The notes under the pieces are model-generated. The model did no database searches, had not been told where the DNA came from, and was given only the letters and a program-made list of their open reading frames with translations. Shown here one piece after another: positions 1 through 13,660 of a stretch of DNA of 64,000 nucleotides. A program made the position numbers and the translations under genes. Position 1 is the stretch's first letter. Each line of letters opens with the position of its first letter. The stretch comes from Lumbricus terrestris. Taxonomy: Eukaryota; Annelida; Clitellata; Crassiclitellata; Lumbricidae. The DNA lies in contig OX457044.1 of the NCBI GenBank assembly GCA_949752735.1, forward strand, positions 20,501,521-20,565,520, written 5' to 3'.

Positions 1-454
1 CATGAACCGCACCAGAACCTCAGGTCCTTTCGAGGTGACAGCTTCCGGTGAGAGATGATTCAGTCCGCAGAAGTCCGTCTGGAGTAGCGTTGAGTTGCGA
101 TCTTGAACGTCGATGATTTCCAGCTGATCGGAGACACAATTCTTCCCTCCGCTCTCTCCAGATACCCGTTCCAACCGGAGCTCGATTAGCTGGATGGCAT
201 ACAAGCAGAACTGTCATGTTTATTTCATTGCGTTTTTCATCTGCTGTGTACCTTGGCGCACTCTGACTGATCCACCCAGATTATATCTGTAAGATTTGAT
301 GACGTCCGATCAAATGAAATGGTTACTGCCAAGGAACCTACATGCATATAATTATGGCCTATGACATTCTTCACTCGCAATTAGTTAGCGCCATGGATTG
401 ATTCTTGGTAATTAAACAGTATTGATTGAATGTATGTGTGTGCCTGAATGCGCA

Positions 455-1097
<643 letters not shown>

Positions 1098-1099
1098 AT

Positions 1100-1676
1100 C
1101 TGCGAAGACTATGGCCATTCCAGAACAACATTCCCTCATTTTTACAATCTCCAGAAATCATCATTATGTGCTTCGGAGAAAGGGAAAGAATGATATTAAT
1201 TAATAGCCACCAGCCACAGTTACCAAATTCTCAAGGACAAAAAATTAAACAGAAACGTTTGGTCTTTGAACGGCCGTCGAATATTATCTTTGCAGATCTG
1301 AAGCAACGTAAGAATCTTTCTTCGATAACTACCGTATTTCTTGATTCGCAACGGGTCCTGACACTTTGACCGGCAATAATGAATTTATTGCTTCGATCCT
1401 TACTTCACCATACCTTACCACACCTGCTGCAATTTTACCAATTGAGAGTAAACTAGAAACCTTGAATTCCGGAGCCTCGATCCTCCACTCGCATCGTTTG
1501 TCGTCACCATAGCGACCGTTGCCTGGGTAACTGATTTTCCCGCCAGTGGCAGTCTCCGCTTGACCGTCACAGTCTGAAAATAGAACTTAAGAATTATATT
1601 GTAATTTGTTTCAAAATAGAACCTCAGAGGTCAATGTTTACAACTTGAGCATGGGCAAAGTAGAAGTCAACCCTAT
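1100..1676. other. Unassigned non-repetitive stretch
   Basis: Includes a 67-codon open frame from 1166 with no recognisable features. No splice-linked context was found. Confidence 0.5.
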
Positions 1677-1860
1677 ACAGGGTGCGCCAAAAAAGTAATC
1701 CCCTACGGTTTTTAGCCCATATCTTGGCCAAACATACGAATGTTTAAATGAAACCTTACAGTCCTAAAGGCAATTCATATTTACGTACAATGGTCAAATT
1801 ACAAAATAATATTTCAAACAGAACAAAAGGTCTGGTAATTTCTTACCACATCCGGTTGAT
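1677..1860 (+). mobile_element. Fragment of a DNA transposon family (terminus CAGGGTGxGCCAAAAAAG)
   Basis: Begins CAGGGTGCGCCAAAAAAGTA and contains CAATTCATATTTACGTACAATGG and AAATATTTCAAACxGAACAAAAG-like blocks (shown in part). Related copies on the other strand are at 30810-31032, 43177-43395 and 62130-62245. No transposase frame survives. Confidence 0.7.
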
Positions 1861-2039
1861 GTGTCATTCACTTCGGACGACTAAAACACAAAGAAAGGCA
1901 AACGTATGAACAAACAGACATTTCGTGTTACCCCCAAATGAAACCTTTTTACCCCTTTAGCATTGATGTAGGTCTATCTCATCTGGAACTTTTATATGGA
2001 CTGAATCGTGCGAGGCTTCAGCTAATCATGCATCCATCC

Positions 2040-2665
2040 AACAACAATCCATGAATTTGTTGAACCGTCCATTAATCTACCCACTAATCCATCTACTAAT
2101 CAATCCATTAATCTGCCAATTTATACACCCATTAATCCACCCATTAATCTACCCATTAATCCACCCATTAATCAACCCATTAATCCACCCATTAATCTAC
2201 CTATTAGTACACCCATTGATCTACCCATTAATCTGCCAATTAATCCCCCATTTATTTACCCATTAATCTACGCATTAATACACCCATTAATCAACCCATT
2301 AATCCACCCATTAATCTACCCATTAGTACACCCATTAATCTACCCATTAATCCACGCATTAATCTACCAATCATTCCACCCATTAATCTACCCATTAATT
2401 CGCCCATTAATAGACCCATTAATCCACCCATTAATACACCCATTAATACACCCATTAATCTGCCAATTATTCCCCCATTTATTTACCCATTAATCTACGC
2501 ATTAATACACCCATTAATCTGCCAATTAATCCACCCATTTATCCACCCATTAATCTGCCCCTTAATACACCCAGTAATCTGCCAACTATTCCACCCATTA
2601 ATCTACCCATTATTCTACCCATTAATCCACCCAATAATCCACCCAATAATCTACCCATTGATATA
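2040..2665 (+). repeat. 12-bp minisatellite (CCCATTAATCYA)
   Basis: About 50 imperfect copies of CCCATTAATCYA, with substitutions such as CCAATTAATCTG. The frame reading PLIHPLIYPLIH is repeat translation. Confidence 0.95.
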
Positions 2666-3426
2666 GCGGCTCTTTCAAGATATATAAACTGCTCAGAGGC
2701 GCTCCCGACCACAGCGCGGATACTGAATCGGAGTTTCACGCCGAAACGCATGAGATAGTACAAGTGAAGGACCTGCTCGGGGGCCCTACGCGGCTGAGGT
2801 GTTTCCAAACCTTCCGGCTCCAAGCCATCTAACCTACCCTACAGCGCCGCGCCCCATATTCCAGCCTGCCATCCGTCTGTCCACCCAGTCATCCGTCCAT
2901 TCCAAGGTTCTTCCGCTTGTCAGTCCATTCCGTCCAGACATACGCCTACATTTGTCTGCCTGGCCAAAGTGTCGATACGTGTATCCAACCATCCACCCAT
3001 CCTTCAATCTAATTTCATCCATTTATCTATCTGACTTACTTCCGTCTTCACGAGGGTTTCCAGCATGTTGGTCAGTCTTTCCAGGAGTGTCTCGCACCTG
3101 GAAAGATATAAATTGCATCCACTTGCACATTGCACAAGTGCAGCAAATAAATAAACAATGGTCTTAGAATAAAACATAATTAATGTGCGTCGTCGTTGTT
3201 TTTCTATAATCTGGTCGTAGTATTATGGCGGTGTTGCACCCAACCTAATGCGTTTTCGAAACCAGGCCAAGTAAAAGGATATTTTACATAGGTCAGGTTG
3301 GTGTATTTCACTGTCTAATAATTGTTACATTCTCGTGCATCTTAATAATACGCATTCACCTGATCTACTGACTTTTGCGACGCTTTCTCACATCATCTTA
3401 CTCTGTATTTCAAGGAATTTGGATTA

Positions 3427-3735
3427 TTAAAGATCGATCAAATTAGGCACTTGCAAATAGGAGAGTTTATGTACCGTTATAACCATGGACTATTACCACT
3501 TGTATTTAATGATTTCTTTAACCTTATCTCTGATCGCCACTCTTATTCAACTAGAAAATTAACTGTTTATGACCTTCCCTACGCACATACTAATACTCGT
3601 CGATTCTCTATACAATATACTGGCTCCCAATGTTGGAACTCTCTCCCTACACATCTTCATTCCCTACCTAACACAAGATTATTTAAGCATAAACTTCGCC
3701 TTTATCTACTTAAAACACTTCCTGATATGTAATGG
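3427..3735 (+). pseudogene. LINE (non-LTR retrotransposon) reverse-transcriptase tail remnant
   Basis: The frame encodes LPLVFNDFF, HSYSTRKL, RRFSIQYTGSQCWNSLP and FKHKLRLYLL. The pattern (HxYxTR, then GxxxWNSLP, then FKxxLKxxLL) is the C-terminal end of ORF2 in CR1/L2/RTE-type LINEs. The frame stops at 3730 and has no upstream reverse-transcriptase core, so it is a 5'-truncated copy. Confidence 0.75.
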
Positions 3736-3818
3736 TTAAGGTTTCTGCTCAGTGGTTTCGCCAAGCCCTTAGTTAAGTCTTTAGTTAAGTCATTAGTTAA
3801 GAGATGTTTTTCCCGTAA

Positions 3819-5928
3819 AGGGCAATTCCACCGTCACTGACGTAACATTCAGAGAGAAATTTGGCAACGTTTTTAATTCTAGCACACTATGATATCACTG
3901 CTTTGCCAACAAATTTATGCCAAATTGTTTAACTATATAATCCTTCTTAAAAGCCAAAAAAGACTTGGCAGGAAATATTTATGGGTATTTTTAAAAACAG
4001 TTTTTGTGCATCGTCACTGACGTAACACATTCTGACATCAAAATTATTGTAACTCATGTTCGCATCACAATCTTCTGAAATATGACTGCAAAAATTTTAT
4101 TAATGTTTTTAAAATTATTAGTACAGGTTGTGGCATACATAGAAAGTTAAAATTTTTATCCAGCTGTCATTTATGTATTTATTTCAATGGTGCCTAAATG
4201 TCACTGACGTAACATTGAAATGTCACTGACGTAACGCTTCTGAAAAGACAAACATTAAATGCATTAAATTTGCTAGTCATGGTTCACAAGTATGCAGGAA
4301 TGCTTAAAAAATTATCCAGTGTTGTTGGATACTGCAATGTGTTCACTGAGAGTGAAGAAACCCTTCTGTTTACCATTATTGACTTCAGATTCACAAATGC
4401 CTTTGCATTTTCATAAGTTGGCACTCCAAGATAGCAGCTCATGGACTGACTGAATCGGTAGCTCGATTGCTGTCTGGTAGTGTAGAAGGCAACTTTTTCA
4501 AATCAACCCGACGCTTGAAGCAACATACATTATGATCTTTTACACTCACTGAAACAACATGTTTTGGACTCAATGAAGCAAATTTTCATGTTCCAATCAT
4601 TGACTGCAGAATTTAGATCTCGAACGTATGCCTCCATTAGTGTCATTATCAATGTTTTATTTTATACACTATCCCATGTGCCATTTATCTTTACAAATAT
4701 TGCATAGTTCTTCTTTCCCAGCAGCTCATGTGAAACAATATCACTTTCTGTCCATTAATCTATACTTCTTTATGTACTTTTTTTTTTATCTGCAATGCTA
4801 TGCCAAAGTTTGTTGTTAAGAAGTTCATGAGAGCAACTTTCTTTGGAGTACTTTTAAAAGATTTTCTTTTGTCGAATAACTGCTTTTCCTATATATTACT
4901 GAGCAGATAAGAAACTCTTGAAGTTGCTGCATGATCTGATTCAGTTGGGGTGACGACATTTTAACCATAATTTTGACGAAGGCTGTGCATTGTACATTTT
5001 GTAGATTTCTTTCTGTTTTTGTCCCACTAGTTGCCATTATTGTTGCTACTCAGCATTCTTCTGCATGATGGCCACCTTACTTTAGCTACTTCTTCATGTG
5101 ACGCATTCATGTTAGCTCAGCCCCAGTTTTTTGTGACGTGTCTCACCCTGTGTGCAAAAGCAAATCACTAGTTTGGTTTACTGTGATGATGAAAAATTGA
5201 TGATGATGATGATGATAATGATGATGATGAGGAGGAGGGGGAGGATGATGATGATGATTATAATGAGGGCTTACTTCAAATCGAAGCTAGGATGTCAATT
5301 ACTGGATTTATAAGTGCATTTTTACTAGTATATACCGAATTTAAACAAGTTTCATGCTATCACTGACATATATTGTTACGTGAGGGACAACGTGAATGTT
5401 ACGTCAGTGACACAGTTTAAAAAATTTTCTTAAATTAAAACAAAATTTTAACTATTTAGTTGTATTGCTAATATGTTGCATCAGAAGTTTACAAATTTTC
5501 AGAATTTTTGCTTTGCTACTTTTGGTTATATCCTAAAAAGTCTTAACTTTTTGTCACTGACGTAACATTGAAAAGTGCATCCCAAACGTCTGAAGTAAAA
5601 AAATGAACTGTTATTAATTGTTCAAAGTTTTACTTGAAAATACTTACCAAGTGGAACTTCCATCCAACTGATGTAGCTTGTTTGATAAAATCAACCAATT
5701 GTTGCCATTACTTAAAAAACAAACCTTTTAATATTTCTGTAACAGAATTGCGCAGAACATGTCGACATCAAATGTAAGCTGGCTGACGGTCATCTCACCA
5801 AAGATTATTGATTCTAATTATTATTTTGAACACTTGGGTCTCTTAGCTTTAAAATGATACCTTTATATTAAAAAAATTCCCAAATTTTTGTTTTTGACTT
5901 TTATGTCCATTTCCCGTGGAATTGCCCT
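3819..5928 (+). mobile_element. 2.1-kb TIR element with repeated GTCACTGACGTAAC motif
   Basis: Ends are AGGGCAATTCCAC (3819-3831) and GTGGAATTGCCCT (5916-5928), a perfect 13-bp inverted repeat. Inside, GTCACTGACGTAAC occurs at 3833, 4013, 4200, 4222 and 5553, and inverted at 5398. No long transposase frame is visible. Likely a non-autonomous or decayed DNA transposon. Confidence 0.7.
5160..5270. repeat. GAT-rich microsatellite
   Basis: Interrupted (GAT)n with a GAGGAGGAGG insert inside the 2.1-kb element. Confidence 0.85.
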
Positions 5929-7106
5929 AAAATACAGAAATGTCGATTGCTTAATATTTTTTTTCTCTCTCTCCCTCATCATTTTTTTATTCCTACAATT
6001 GAATGTTCTGTCATGTTTTTCTTTTATATTTTACATGAATTATGGGTGGCCCTATTAGCGGGATTTTCCATCCCTTCTGGGTCTCCCCTTCTTCACCAAA
6101 TTATGTTAATGTATTATTCAATGCCATAATTGTATCATGTTTGTTTGTTGTTTTGGTTGAGGGAAAAAAAATTTAAAAATTTAAAAAAAATAATAATCAA
6201 CATAGACCCAACACATTCCGTTTGCTTACTTGGCACACACTGCTGGTGAGGACAGTGAGTTCGGAAGATAGAGGAGGAGCAACAGGAACACTGCCACTGA
6301 GCCGAACGAAGAGAGAAGAGCCGACATCTTTCTGAAACGATGAAGGTCATCTGTTTTGTCTTTATTGATTATTTTAATCCATTTTAAAATCAGTTTTTGA
6401 CCGATACAAAAGACCTAAATGATAGTTGAGATGATGGAAATACTTAGCAAATTCAGATGGATATGTCAGTAGAGTAAGGTTCTATACCGGTAGTAGAACA
6501 GTAGGACGAGAATGTCCAGAATTGGGTCAAATTTTATATTTCGAAGCATACATCTGTATTAGTTGTTGTGCATGTTCATGTATACATACTGTTGCTATAA
6601 TTTTCTGTAACACACTTTCCTTATTGCAGCATAAGACGTACATGTATGATCATTCGCCACATCAAATACGTTTCCTGGGTGTCGCCACACGCGATAATAA
6701 ATAGCCACGAACTAGATATCACCTCTGTTCCAATTGAGGACCTGTCCCAAACATGGACATTTTCCCCTAATTGGTTTGTCGAAACATTATACCAACGTGA
6801 AGAAAAATCATCCCTGTTTCTTCATACTTAACTGAATGATCGGTGGTAAAGATGTCATTAAAATTGTCATTTCTTTATTTACTCATGTGCGGTGTGCTAC
6901 CTGGCTTCTTTCATTAAACGATTTTATATAATCTTGTTACGTTAAGCTTATCCCGCGAAAAAACCCTCGAAGCTGTAATCGAATGCACTCAATTAGCTTC
7001 AAATAAGCACACTGTGTCACCAAAAATATTTATGATGTCCTGCTCCCTCAGGTTCAAACTACTGATTTCTCCACGTGTACAGTGTATGGATGTGATGTAT
7101 AACGTC

Positions 7107-7269
7107 CAGTGGCGTAGGCAAGGGGGGGTTTCGGGGGTTAAAACCCCCCCATTGGCTCCGGGAAAAAATTTTTTAAGGTTATTTTTCTGTTTAAGTAGGA
7201 AAAAATAGCAAAAAACAGGATTTCCGACCATAAAACCCCCCCCATGAAAAATTCCTGGCTACGCCACTG
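7107..7269. mobile_element. MITE-like element (CAGTGGCGTAG ... CTACGCCACTG)
   Basis: Inverted ends CAGTGGCGTAG and CTACGCCACTG enclose about 163 bp with poly-C/poly-G runs (AAGGGGGGG, AACCCCCCC). The same family recurs at 20785, 27474, 30239 and 53755. Confidence 0.8.
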
Positions 7270-7299
7270 ATAACGTCATGCTACAGCTGTCAATCCCGA

Positions 7300-7640
7300 C
7301 TCAACTCGGCTGTGACATATCTCTCGTTATTTGATAGCCTTGTCTTTAGTCTTAGGCTGTGACATTTATCTCGTTATTTGATAGCCTTGTCTTTAGTCTT
7401 AGGCTGTGACATTTATCTCGTTATTTGATAGCCTTGTCTTTAGTCTTAGGCTGTGACATTTCTCTCGCTATTTGATAGCCTTGTCTTTAGTCTTAAGCTG
7501 TGACATTTCTCTCGCTATTTGATAGCCTTGTCCTTAGTCTTAGGCTGTGACATATCTCTCGCTATTTGATAGCCTTGTCTTTAGTCTTAGGCTGTGACAT
7601 TTCTCTCGTTATTTGATAGCCTTGTCTTAGTCTTGGTCAG
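7300..7640 (+). repeat. 47-bp tandem repeat (7 copies)
   Basis: The unit includes GGCTGTGACAT, CTCGTTATTTGATAGCC and TTGTCTTTAGTC. Copies start near 7308, 7355, 7402, 7449, 7497, 7544 and 7591, and differ by a few substitutions. Confidence 0.93.
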
Positions 7641-7949
7641 GAGCGCTCCAGAGAAGAATTTCTTGAAGGGACCATGTATAAATCTCTCAATCGAATAAAT
7701 GGGTTAAACTTGGTATAGCGCCTTTAAGTACCACACATAGACGTTGTCTAATTGATGTAAGCAAGTGCGTTTAAGGACAGGTTGAAATAAGACGGATCAA
7801 GACCGTTGACAGGATTTTATTTGAGGGTATTTGATCGTTCTTGAGAAAACCGACAAGCAATCCAATCAACTAACTAAGAGGCTTTGAAGAAGCGTCGTGA
7901 GCTCTCAGATCTAGGTGGCCAATACTTTACAAATCACCGTCATTATTAG

Positions 7950-8112
<163 letters not shown>

Positions 8113-8241
8113 TCTAATGCTAATCTATTGCAAAATTTCCCATAGAATTGACAACTTAAAAACTAATATCCCCGTGTGTTAATAAAGACAATGATGAATG
8201 CATTGTTTCGTTTTTACATTGTTAAGCCTGTGTCATTGTGG

Positions 8242-8630
8242 AGCATGGGCGCCCGCAGAAATTTTTGCAGGAGGGGCAAAACACGATGGCTACGGTCACA
8301 TTTTTTTTGTACCAATGGTTGAAAAATACAAAGCAAGAAAATAAGAACATAGGCTACATGGGTACTTTTCATAGAGGTCTGTCAATTAATGTAAATTTCG
8401 CAGTTTTACTTTCTATATATTTTTATTTTTACATAAATTTGTCCGAAGAAAGTTGTTAAAAATCAAAAAATAGCTAAAAGTAGGTTTCTGAGTAGGAGCA
8501 ACAAGTCCGTTGAATTATTGAATGAATAAATGAATTATAAACCCAAACGTAGTAGTTTGAAAAGTAGGTTTAAATTTTTTCAGGGGGGCTAGTGCCCCCT
8601 CTTACCGCTATGTGCGGGCGCCCATGTTGT
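8242..8630. mobile_element. MITE-like element with GGGCGCCCGCA ends
   Basis: Starts CATGGGCGCCCGCAGAAATT and ends TGTGCGGGCGCCCATG with GGGGGGCTAGTGCCCCCT before the end. Related copies: 40443 (3' part lost) and 41304-41581. Confidence 0.75.
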
Positions 8631-8996
8631 GGAGGGTGCACTCAAACACCCAAGCCCTAGATACGACCCTGCGACGGATAGATTCTGCAGACTATTTATT
8701 GATTGATGAATTTGCAAGACATCTGAAATTAAGTTCATCAAATGGTTTTGGTGTGCACAGTTCATTTGTGACTGCATATGTTAGGCCTAATTAGCTGGCC
8801 GCTTTCTGCACGCGGTCCACAGACTGCCGCCATCATCAATTGTGTTCAACGTGTAATTGCATGTAGTAAGCCTACTCCTATTTGCCTTGCGCAACGTTAA
8901 TTACTTTTTACCATTCTCATTTTGAAAACCGGTTGGTCAAAACCATAAATGAGACACTCAAGACCGCCTTCCGAAGCTTGAATAATCATTGTTTGT

Positions 8997-9211
8997 ATAT
9001 GCACTTGTTATGACACCCCTTCAAGCTCGCTACTCAGAGGCGTTCCCGACTACAAAGCGGACACTGCATCGGAGCTTCACGCCAAAAGCGCTGAGCAATT
9101 GCGAGTGAAGGACTTGCCAAAGGTCCCTCCGCGGCGACTTGAGGTGGATTCGAACCTGCAACACTTCGGCTGCAAGGCGACGAACATACCCACTACACCA
9201 CCGCGCCCCAC
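8997..9211 (-). mobile_element. tRNA-derived SINE
   Basis: On the - strand it starts TGGGGCGCGGTGGTGTAGTG (A-box-like TGGTGTAGTGG), has a B-box-like GGTTCGAATCC, and ends in the GGxxxCATAACAAGTGCA tail. The family has full or nearly full copies at 21245, 23325, 39689, 41650, 46030 and 53272. Confidence 0.85.
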
Positions 9212-9690
9212 AAAATTATTAGGTCTACTTGTTCTGATGGTGGGAAAAAATGCAGCAGCGAATTGTATCTTCAAAAATAAAATTTATAAAAAAGCCAATG
9301 TCGGAGGACAGACTCGCTATTTCGACATTGCTGAGCATCGAAATTGACATAATATTATTATTACGTGAGTTACATGATTGTTGACGACATAATAATTGAT
9401 GAATTCGCAAGACAACTGGCTCGCAAGGTATAAGTCCACGTGTGTAAATTCTATGACAATTCGAACGTTATTGATTTTTACTGTCAGTTCATAATTTGTT
9501 GCTGTTTACTCTCCAACTGTAATGTTGAGTCTATAACAATAATTATGTAAGCTGCAAGCATTGCTTGAGACTATAATATTGTTAGTGTTTTCTGTCAGAC
9601 TTTTTAATTTTCCTTATTGTTTTAGGCATATTGCTATTATTGTAACACTCTTTTACACGAGTTAATCTGATAATAGTTAAACCGTAAAAG

Positions 9691-9948
9691 ATGTTTACTT
9701 TAGAACCAGTTTGGATAATAATAGAAAACCAACATTTTGCAAAAGGTAGAAGGAAAGAATTATTAATGGACAAAATCGTTGGATATAAAACCCTTTATGT
9801 GTACATTTGCTGTGGGCTGGGTCTCACAGTTCTACTGACTATAGGGTCACCACATTTATTAATCTGGTCCTGGACAAAACAATGGTCTCCGCAAATTATT
9901 AAATTGGTTCAGACGACCGAGTCGATTTTGAATGAGTCAATAAAATAA
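9691..9948 (+). other. Unrecognised 85-codon open frame
   Basis: ATG to TAA with a hydrophobic stretch (LYVYICCGLGLTVLLTIG) that could cross a membrane. The AT-rich composition, the absence of splice-linked neighbours and of recognisable homology make a real gene unlikely but not excluded. Confidence 0.12.
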
Positions 9949-9949
9949 A

Positions 9950-11540
9950 TTTCCCATTTCCGTCGAACTCTTAATGTATATTGCTCAATGCTAAAAGCGA
10001 TAGCTATGCCGCGTAAGAGAATAATGTGACATGCTATAACATGATTACATAACACTTTATAACAACAAGAACACGAGATAACATTACATTTAAAATTCTA
10101 AAACTTGGCGACCCTGACATTGTATATGAAACAGTTATTATAGGCATACAGTATAGGTTATACAATTATATAAACATCTACAGTTAATTAGATGATGAAG
10201 AAGAAGACGAAGAGGAGGAGGAGGAGAAGGAGGAGACTCATAAACTATCCTGTGAGGTAGCCATTGGTATGAATTGTTAGCGACTTCATTTTCATAGCCT
10301 CGGCATATGAGAGCGAGTGGCAAGTCCCCTCCCTCACCTTCTTAGCGTCCCATCAACAGTGTATGGCCAGTGTATTCATTATTGCTCATGACTTGTCTAT
10401 ACGTGCATGTGGAGCAAAAATCTGAAACCAAGTCACTGCCATGGTGTGGTTTTTGAACTCGACTGACTATCCAACACTCCAATCAGATTAAAAATAAATG
10501 CAACTTAAACATAATTATAGCGCTATGCAAAAGACACGAAATTCAGTAACGTAACTTTGCATTTGAGTTAGACGAACGTTACATCGCAGAAGTCGGGCCA
10601 AACAAAGTCGTTAATATAATCATTGTAACGGAACAGCACGTGTCTCATAGCAAATTTGAACTAGTTTTCCTAATTATTTGAGCAAAATGCGCTGTGAGAC
10701 ATCATGAAGACTATCGTCATAAACATGATAAAGACACGCGAGTGACCAAATGGAACATTGCAAATCTGTAGACCATTATCGAAGGATCATATACAAAAGA
10801 AACAAACACGCCGAGCGTTTTTCTATTTTGTAAGGAGTCATCTTGTCTCCATCCAAAACATCCTTTTAGAGTTAACCCCTGAAACGCGCCACTTAACCTT
10901 TAATCCTTTCACATAAGCAACAAACAGTTTACCTTCATCTAATGTTTGTGAGCAGCGGAAACACAAAGGTTACGAGATCGAACGGCTTCATCTTTATTAT
11001 CGTCCATGTACATCGCAATTACCGCCATTGTCACTGAACATACACTCCTCGGCGGTTATATTGCATGATAATTGCCATACAATATGGCACAGCAAACTTC
11101 AACGATGTATCATCAATCAAACAAATTACTCCGACAAAGAAGACGCGCCCCAAGTACCGTCCAAATGTCCTCCTCACCTACGAAGAAACCCGCTCGCTTG
11201 GAAAACTCTTCGGTCAGCTAGAACGGGGTGCGGAGAAGCAGGAATCGTGGGTTCCTCGCCAAAACATCCGGTGGGAGCACTGACGTCCGAGCTGAGAAAG
11301 ATTGGGGTCGATCAATTAGCTATTAAAACTACAGTGGGAGATGGCATCTTTTGACTGAGTGAGTGTTGAGAAGGCCAAAGGTCTGTCTGATCAATAGCGT
11401 TGTCTATACGCACTATCAAAAAGCGTAGGCCAGAAATGTCAGGCTTCTCAATGCTGTCACAAAATGGGGCTATATCATTTGAGTGAGCAGGATATTATGG
11501 ATTACCACTCATGTAATGGCTCAATATATCAAGAGGAGAG
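9950..11540. other. Unassigned stretch
   Basis: Mostly AT-rich single-copy-looking DNA. A GC-richer open frame at 11065-11283 reads SSIKQITPTKKTRPKYR and then TYEETRSLGKLFGQLERGA; it lacks convincing splice sites or a family match and is left unassigned. Confidence 0.4.
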
Positions 11541-11655
11541 TATGCAATATGTAATGTAATGTAATATGTAATGTAATATGTAATGTAATATGTAGGGTAA
11601 TATGTAATGTAATATGTAATGTAATATGTAATGTAGTATGTAATGTAATGTAAAT
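11540..11655 (+). repeat. ATGTAATGTAAT short tandem repeat
   Basis: Units of ATGTAATGTAAT and ATATGTAATGTA, about 110 bp. Confidence 0.9.
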
Positions 11656-11814
11656 CTTCGAGAATATCTCAGCGCCCCCAAAAGTCACGTCAGGGAGACC
11701 AGCTTATTCCCCGGCGCTATGATGACAGGTTGATGTCTGATAGACAGCAGCTATCTCGGTCTAGTAGCTTTACAATGGAACAAGGGAACACTAACTACAT
11801 TGGCACATCTGTCC

Positions 11815-12100
11815 ACAATAATTCATCCATTAATTCAACAAACCATCCGTCCAACCATTGCAACCATCTATCAATATAATCATTCATTCATCCATTCCTG
11901 CATCCATTAATCTATCACTTCTCTAATCCATTCACCAACATTCATCGGCAAACCTATTCGCCCATCCATCTGTCTATTCCCCGATTACCCACTCACCAAA
12001 CACATCCATCTATCCATCCATCCACTCATCCATCCATCCATCTATCCATCTATCCATCTATCAATCTATCCATCCATCCATCCATCCGTTCATCCACTGT
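11815..12100. repeat. CATC/CATT microsatellite-rich stretch
   Basis: Degenerate CCATCCATCTATC repeats, best ordered at 12000-12100. Confidence 0.85.
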
Positions 12101-12298
12101 ACTTCGCAGATGAACTGACTTCAGTGGGATTTCCCTTTCTCCTCGCCACCTATAACTGTAAGCCCTGCAGTCAATCAATTGAGCATTGAACTCATACTAT
12201 TGCAATACGACCTTCATGTTCAACCTTCGTGTGGCTCTATTCATCAAAGTCTCTCTGAATAAAATAAGTCTGAATACTATGCGAGTAAGTGCGTAAGT

Positions 12299-12754
12299 CG
12301 GTGTCACGTGATATTCTATCCCCTCTGAAAGCTATCCGGGGGATGAATTAATCTATCCCCCCCGGATGGAATTAACCGGTCTAGACTATCCGGGGGATAA
12401 ACCATTCTATCCCATTTTTGAAAAATGTGTATAATTGAAAATTGTATGCTCTAATCAAAATTTAAAGTGACTCTAATTGTTTTAGGTGTCCAAAGCAATG
12501 TTCAGAGAAAGGCAACTCGAATTTATTTAGTGACTCTGAGTGTTTTTAAATGTTTCAAAAGCTTTAAGTGTTCTAAAACCCAAGCAAAAAGGTATTTAGT
12601 ACGCACAAACATGATACCTGTTAGTGTCATTGTTCAAAACAAAGCAGATGAAATTTAATTTGCAAAAGTAAATACACGCGGAAGTGGTTTTTTCGACTCT
12701 TCTTCATTTGGGGGATACGATTAATACGGAGGGAACTCTATTTCGTGACACCGG
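12299..12754. mobile_element. MITE-like element, copy 1 (CCGGTGTCACG ends)
   Basis: Ends CGGTGTCACG and CGTGACACCGG; inside are GCTATCCGGGGGATGAATTA, hairpin-forming ATCCGGGGG/CCCCCCGGAT pairs and GTGACTCTAATTGTTTTA. A second copy lies at 59269-59727 in the same orientation. Confidence 0.8.
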
Positions 12755-13039
12755 CACCTGCTGCAGCACCTGAGACATGTCTAACAATATGCCTCTCAGT
12801 AAACAAAGGTGGAGTAAACAATGCACGTGTTAGGTCGCACATTGTTCGTGCCTTTGTCCTGCGTCATCTGGTTCCCTGCTTTGTGTGAAATTGCTCGCAC
12901 AGCCACAGCGCCATCTGGATATAAGTGAGTACATTCATCCGCACGTTTCTTCTGACGTCATCTTATCAGTTTGCCTGTTTGTCTTCGTGGTTGTATCGTT
13001 GCATCAGCCTGCGCTTCGGTGTTTCCTATTTATCTGTGT

Positions 13040-13660
13040 CGCTGACCGTTTGTTTGTATGTTTGCCTCCGTCTCTGACATCTCGCTTCTTTTGTATGTGT
13101 TTGTGGGTGAATCAACGTGGTCCATTTATTTTAAGAAAATCTGTGTTTCGATGACTATTCGTCTGCCCATCTATTTCTTTTTCTCACTGTCCGTGTACTT
13201 GTTTGTGTATGAATCGCTGCAGGCTTTTATATGTTTCTGCCTGTCTGTCTCTTTGTCTGTCTCTGTCTCTGGGTCTGTCTCTGTATGTTTGTTTGTAAGT
13301 TCCTATCTTCTTCTCTCACTATCTTCCTCTCTCTTTGTCTGTCTCTCTGCCTGTCTCTGTCTGTGTCTGTCTGTCTCATTCCTCTCCTCCCACACACACA
13401 CACACACACACACACAGTCACTACTTCTTCTGCCTTGATTGCCTCTCTCTATCTTTCTCTCTCTGTCTGTCTCTGTCTGTGTCTGTCTGTCTCTCTTCCT
13501 TCCTCTCCCCCCCCACACACACATAGACACACGCACTACTTCTCCGGCCTTGATTGCCTCTCTCTATGTTTCTCTCTATCTGTTTGTCTCTTTTCTCTCT
13601 TGCTCTCTATGAATCTAATTGTCTCTCAGAAAGTCTCTCAATAACGCATTCCCAGTCTTT
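13040..13660. repeat. TCTG/TC and CA microsatellite cluster
   Basis: TCTGTCTCTG repeats with two (CA)n blocks near 13391-13417 and 13513-13526, each followed by a related CTACTTCT(G/C)CxGCCTTGATTG stretch: a roughly 120-bp duplication. Confidence 0.85.
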
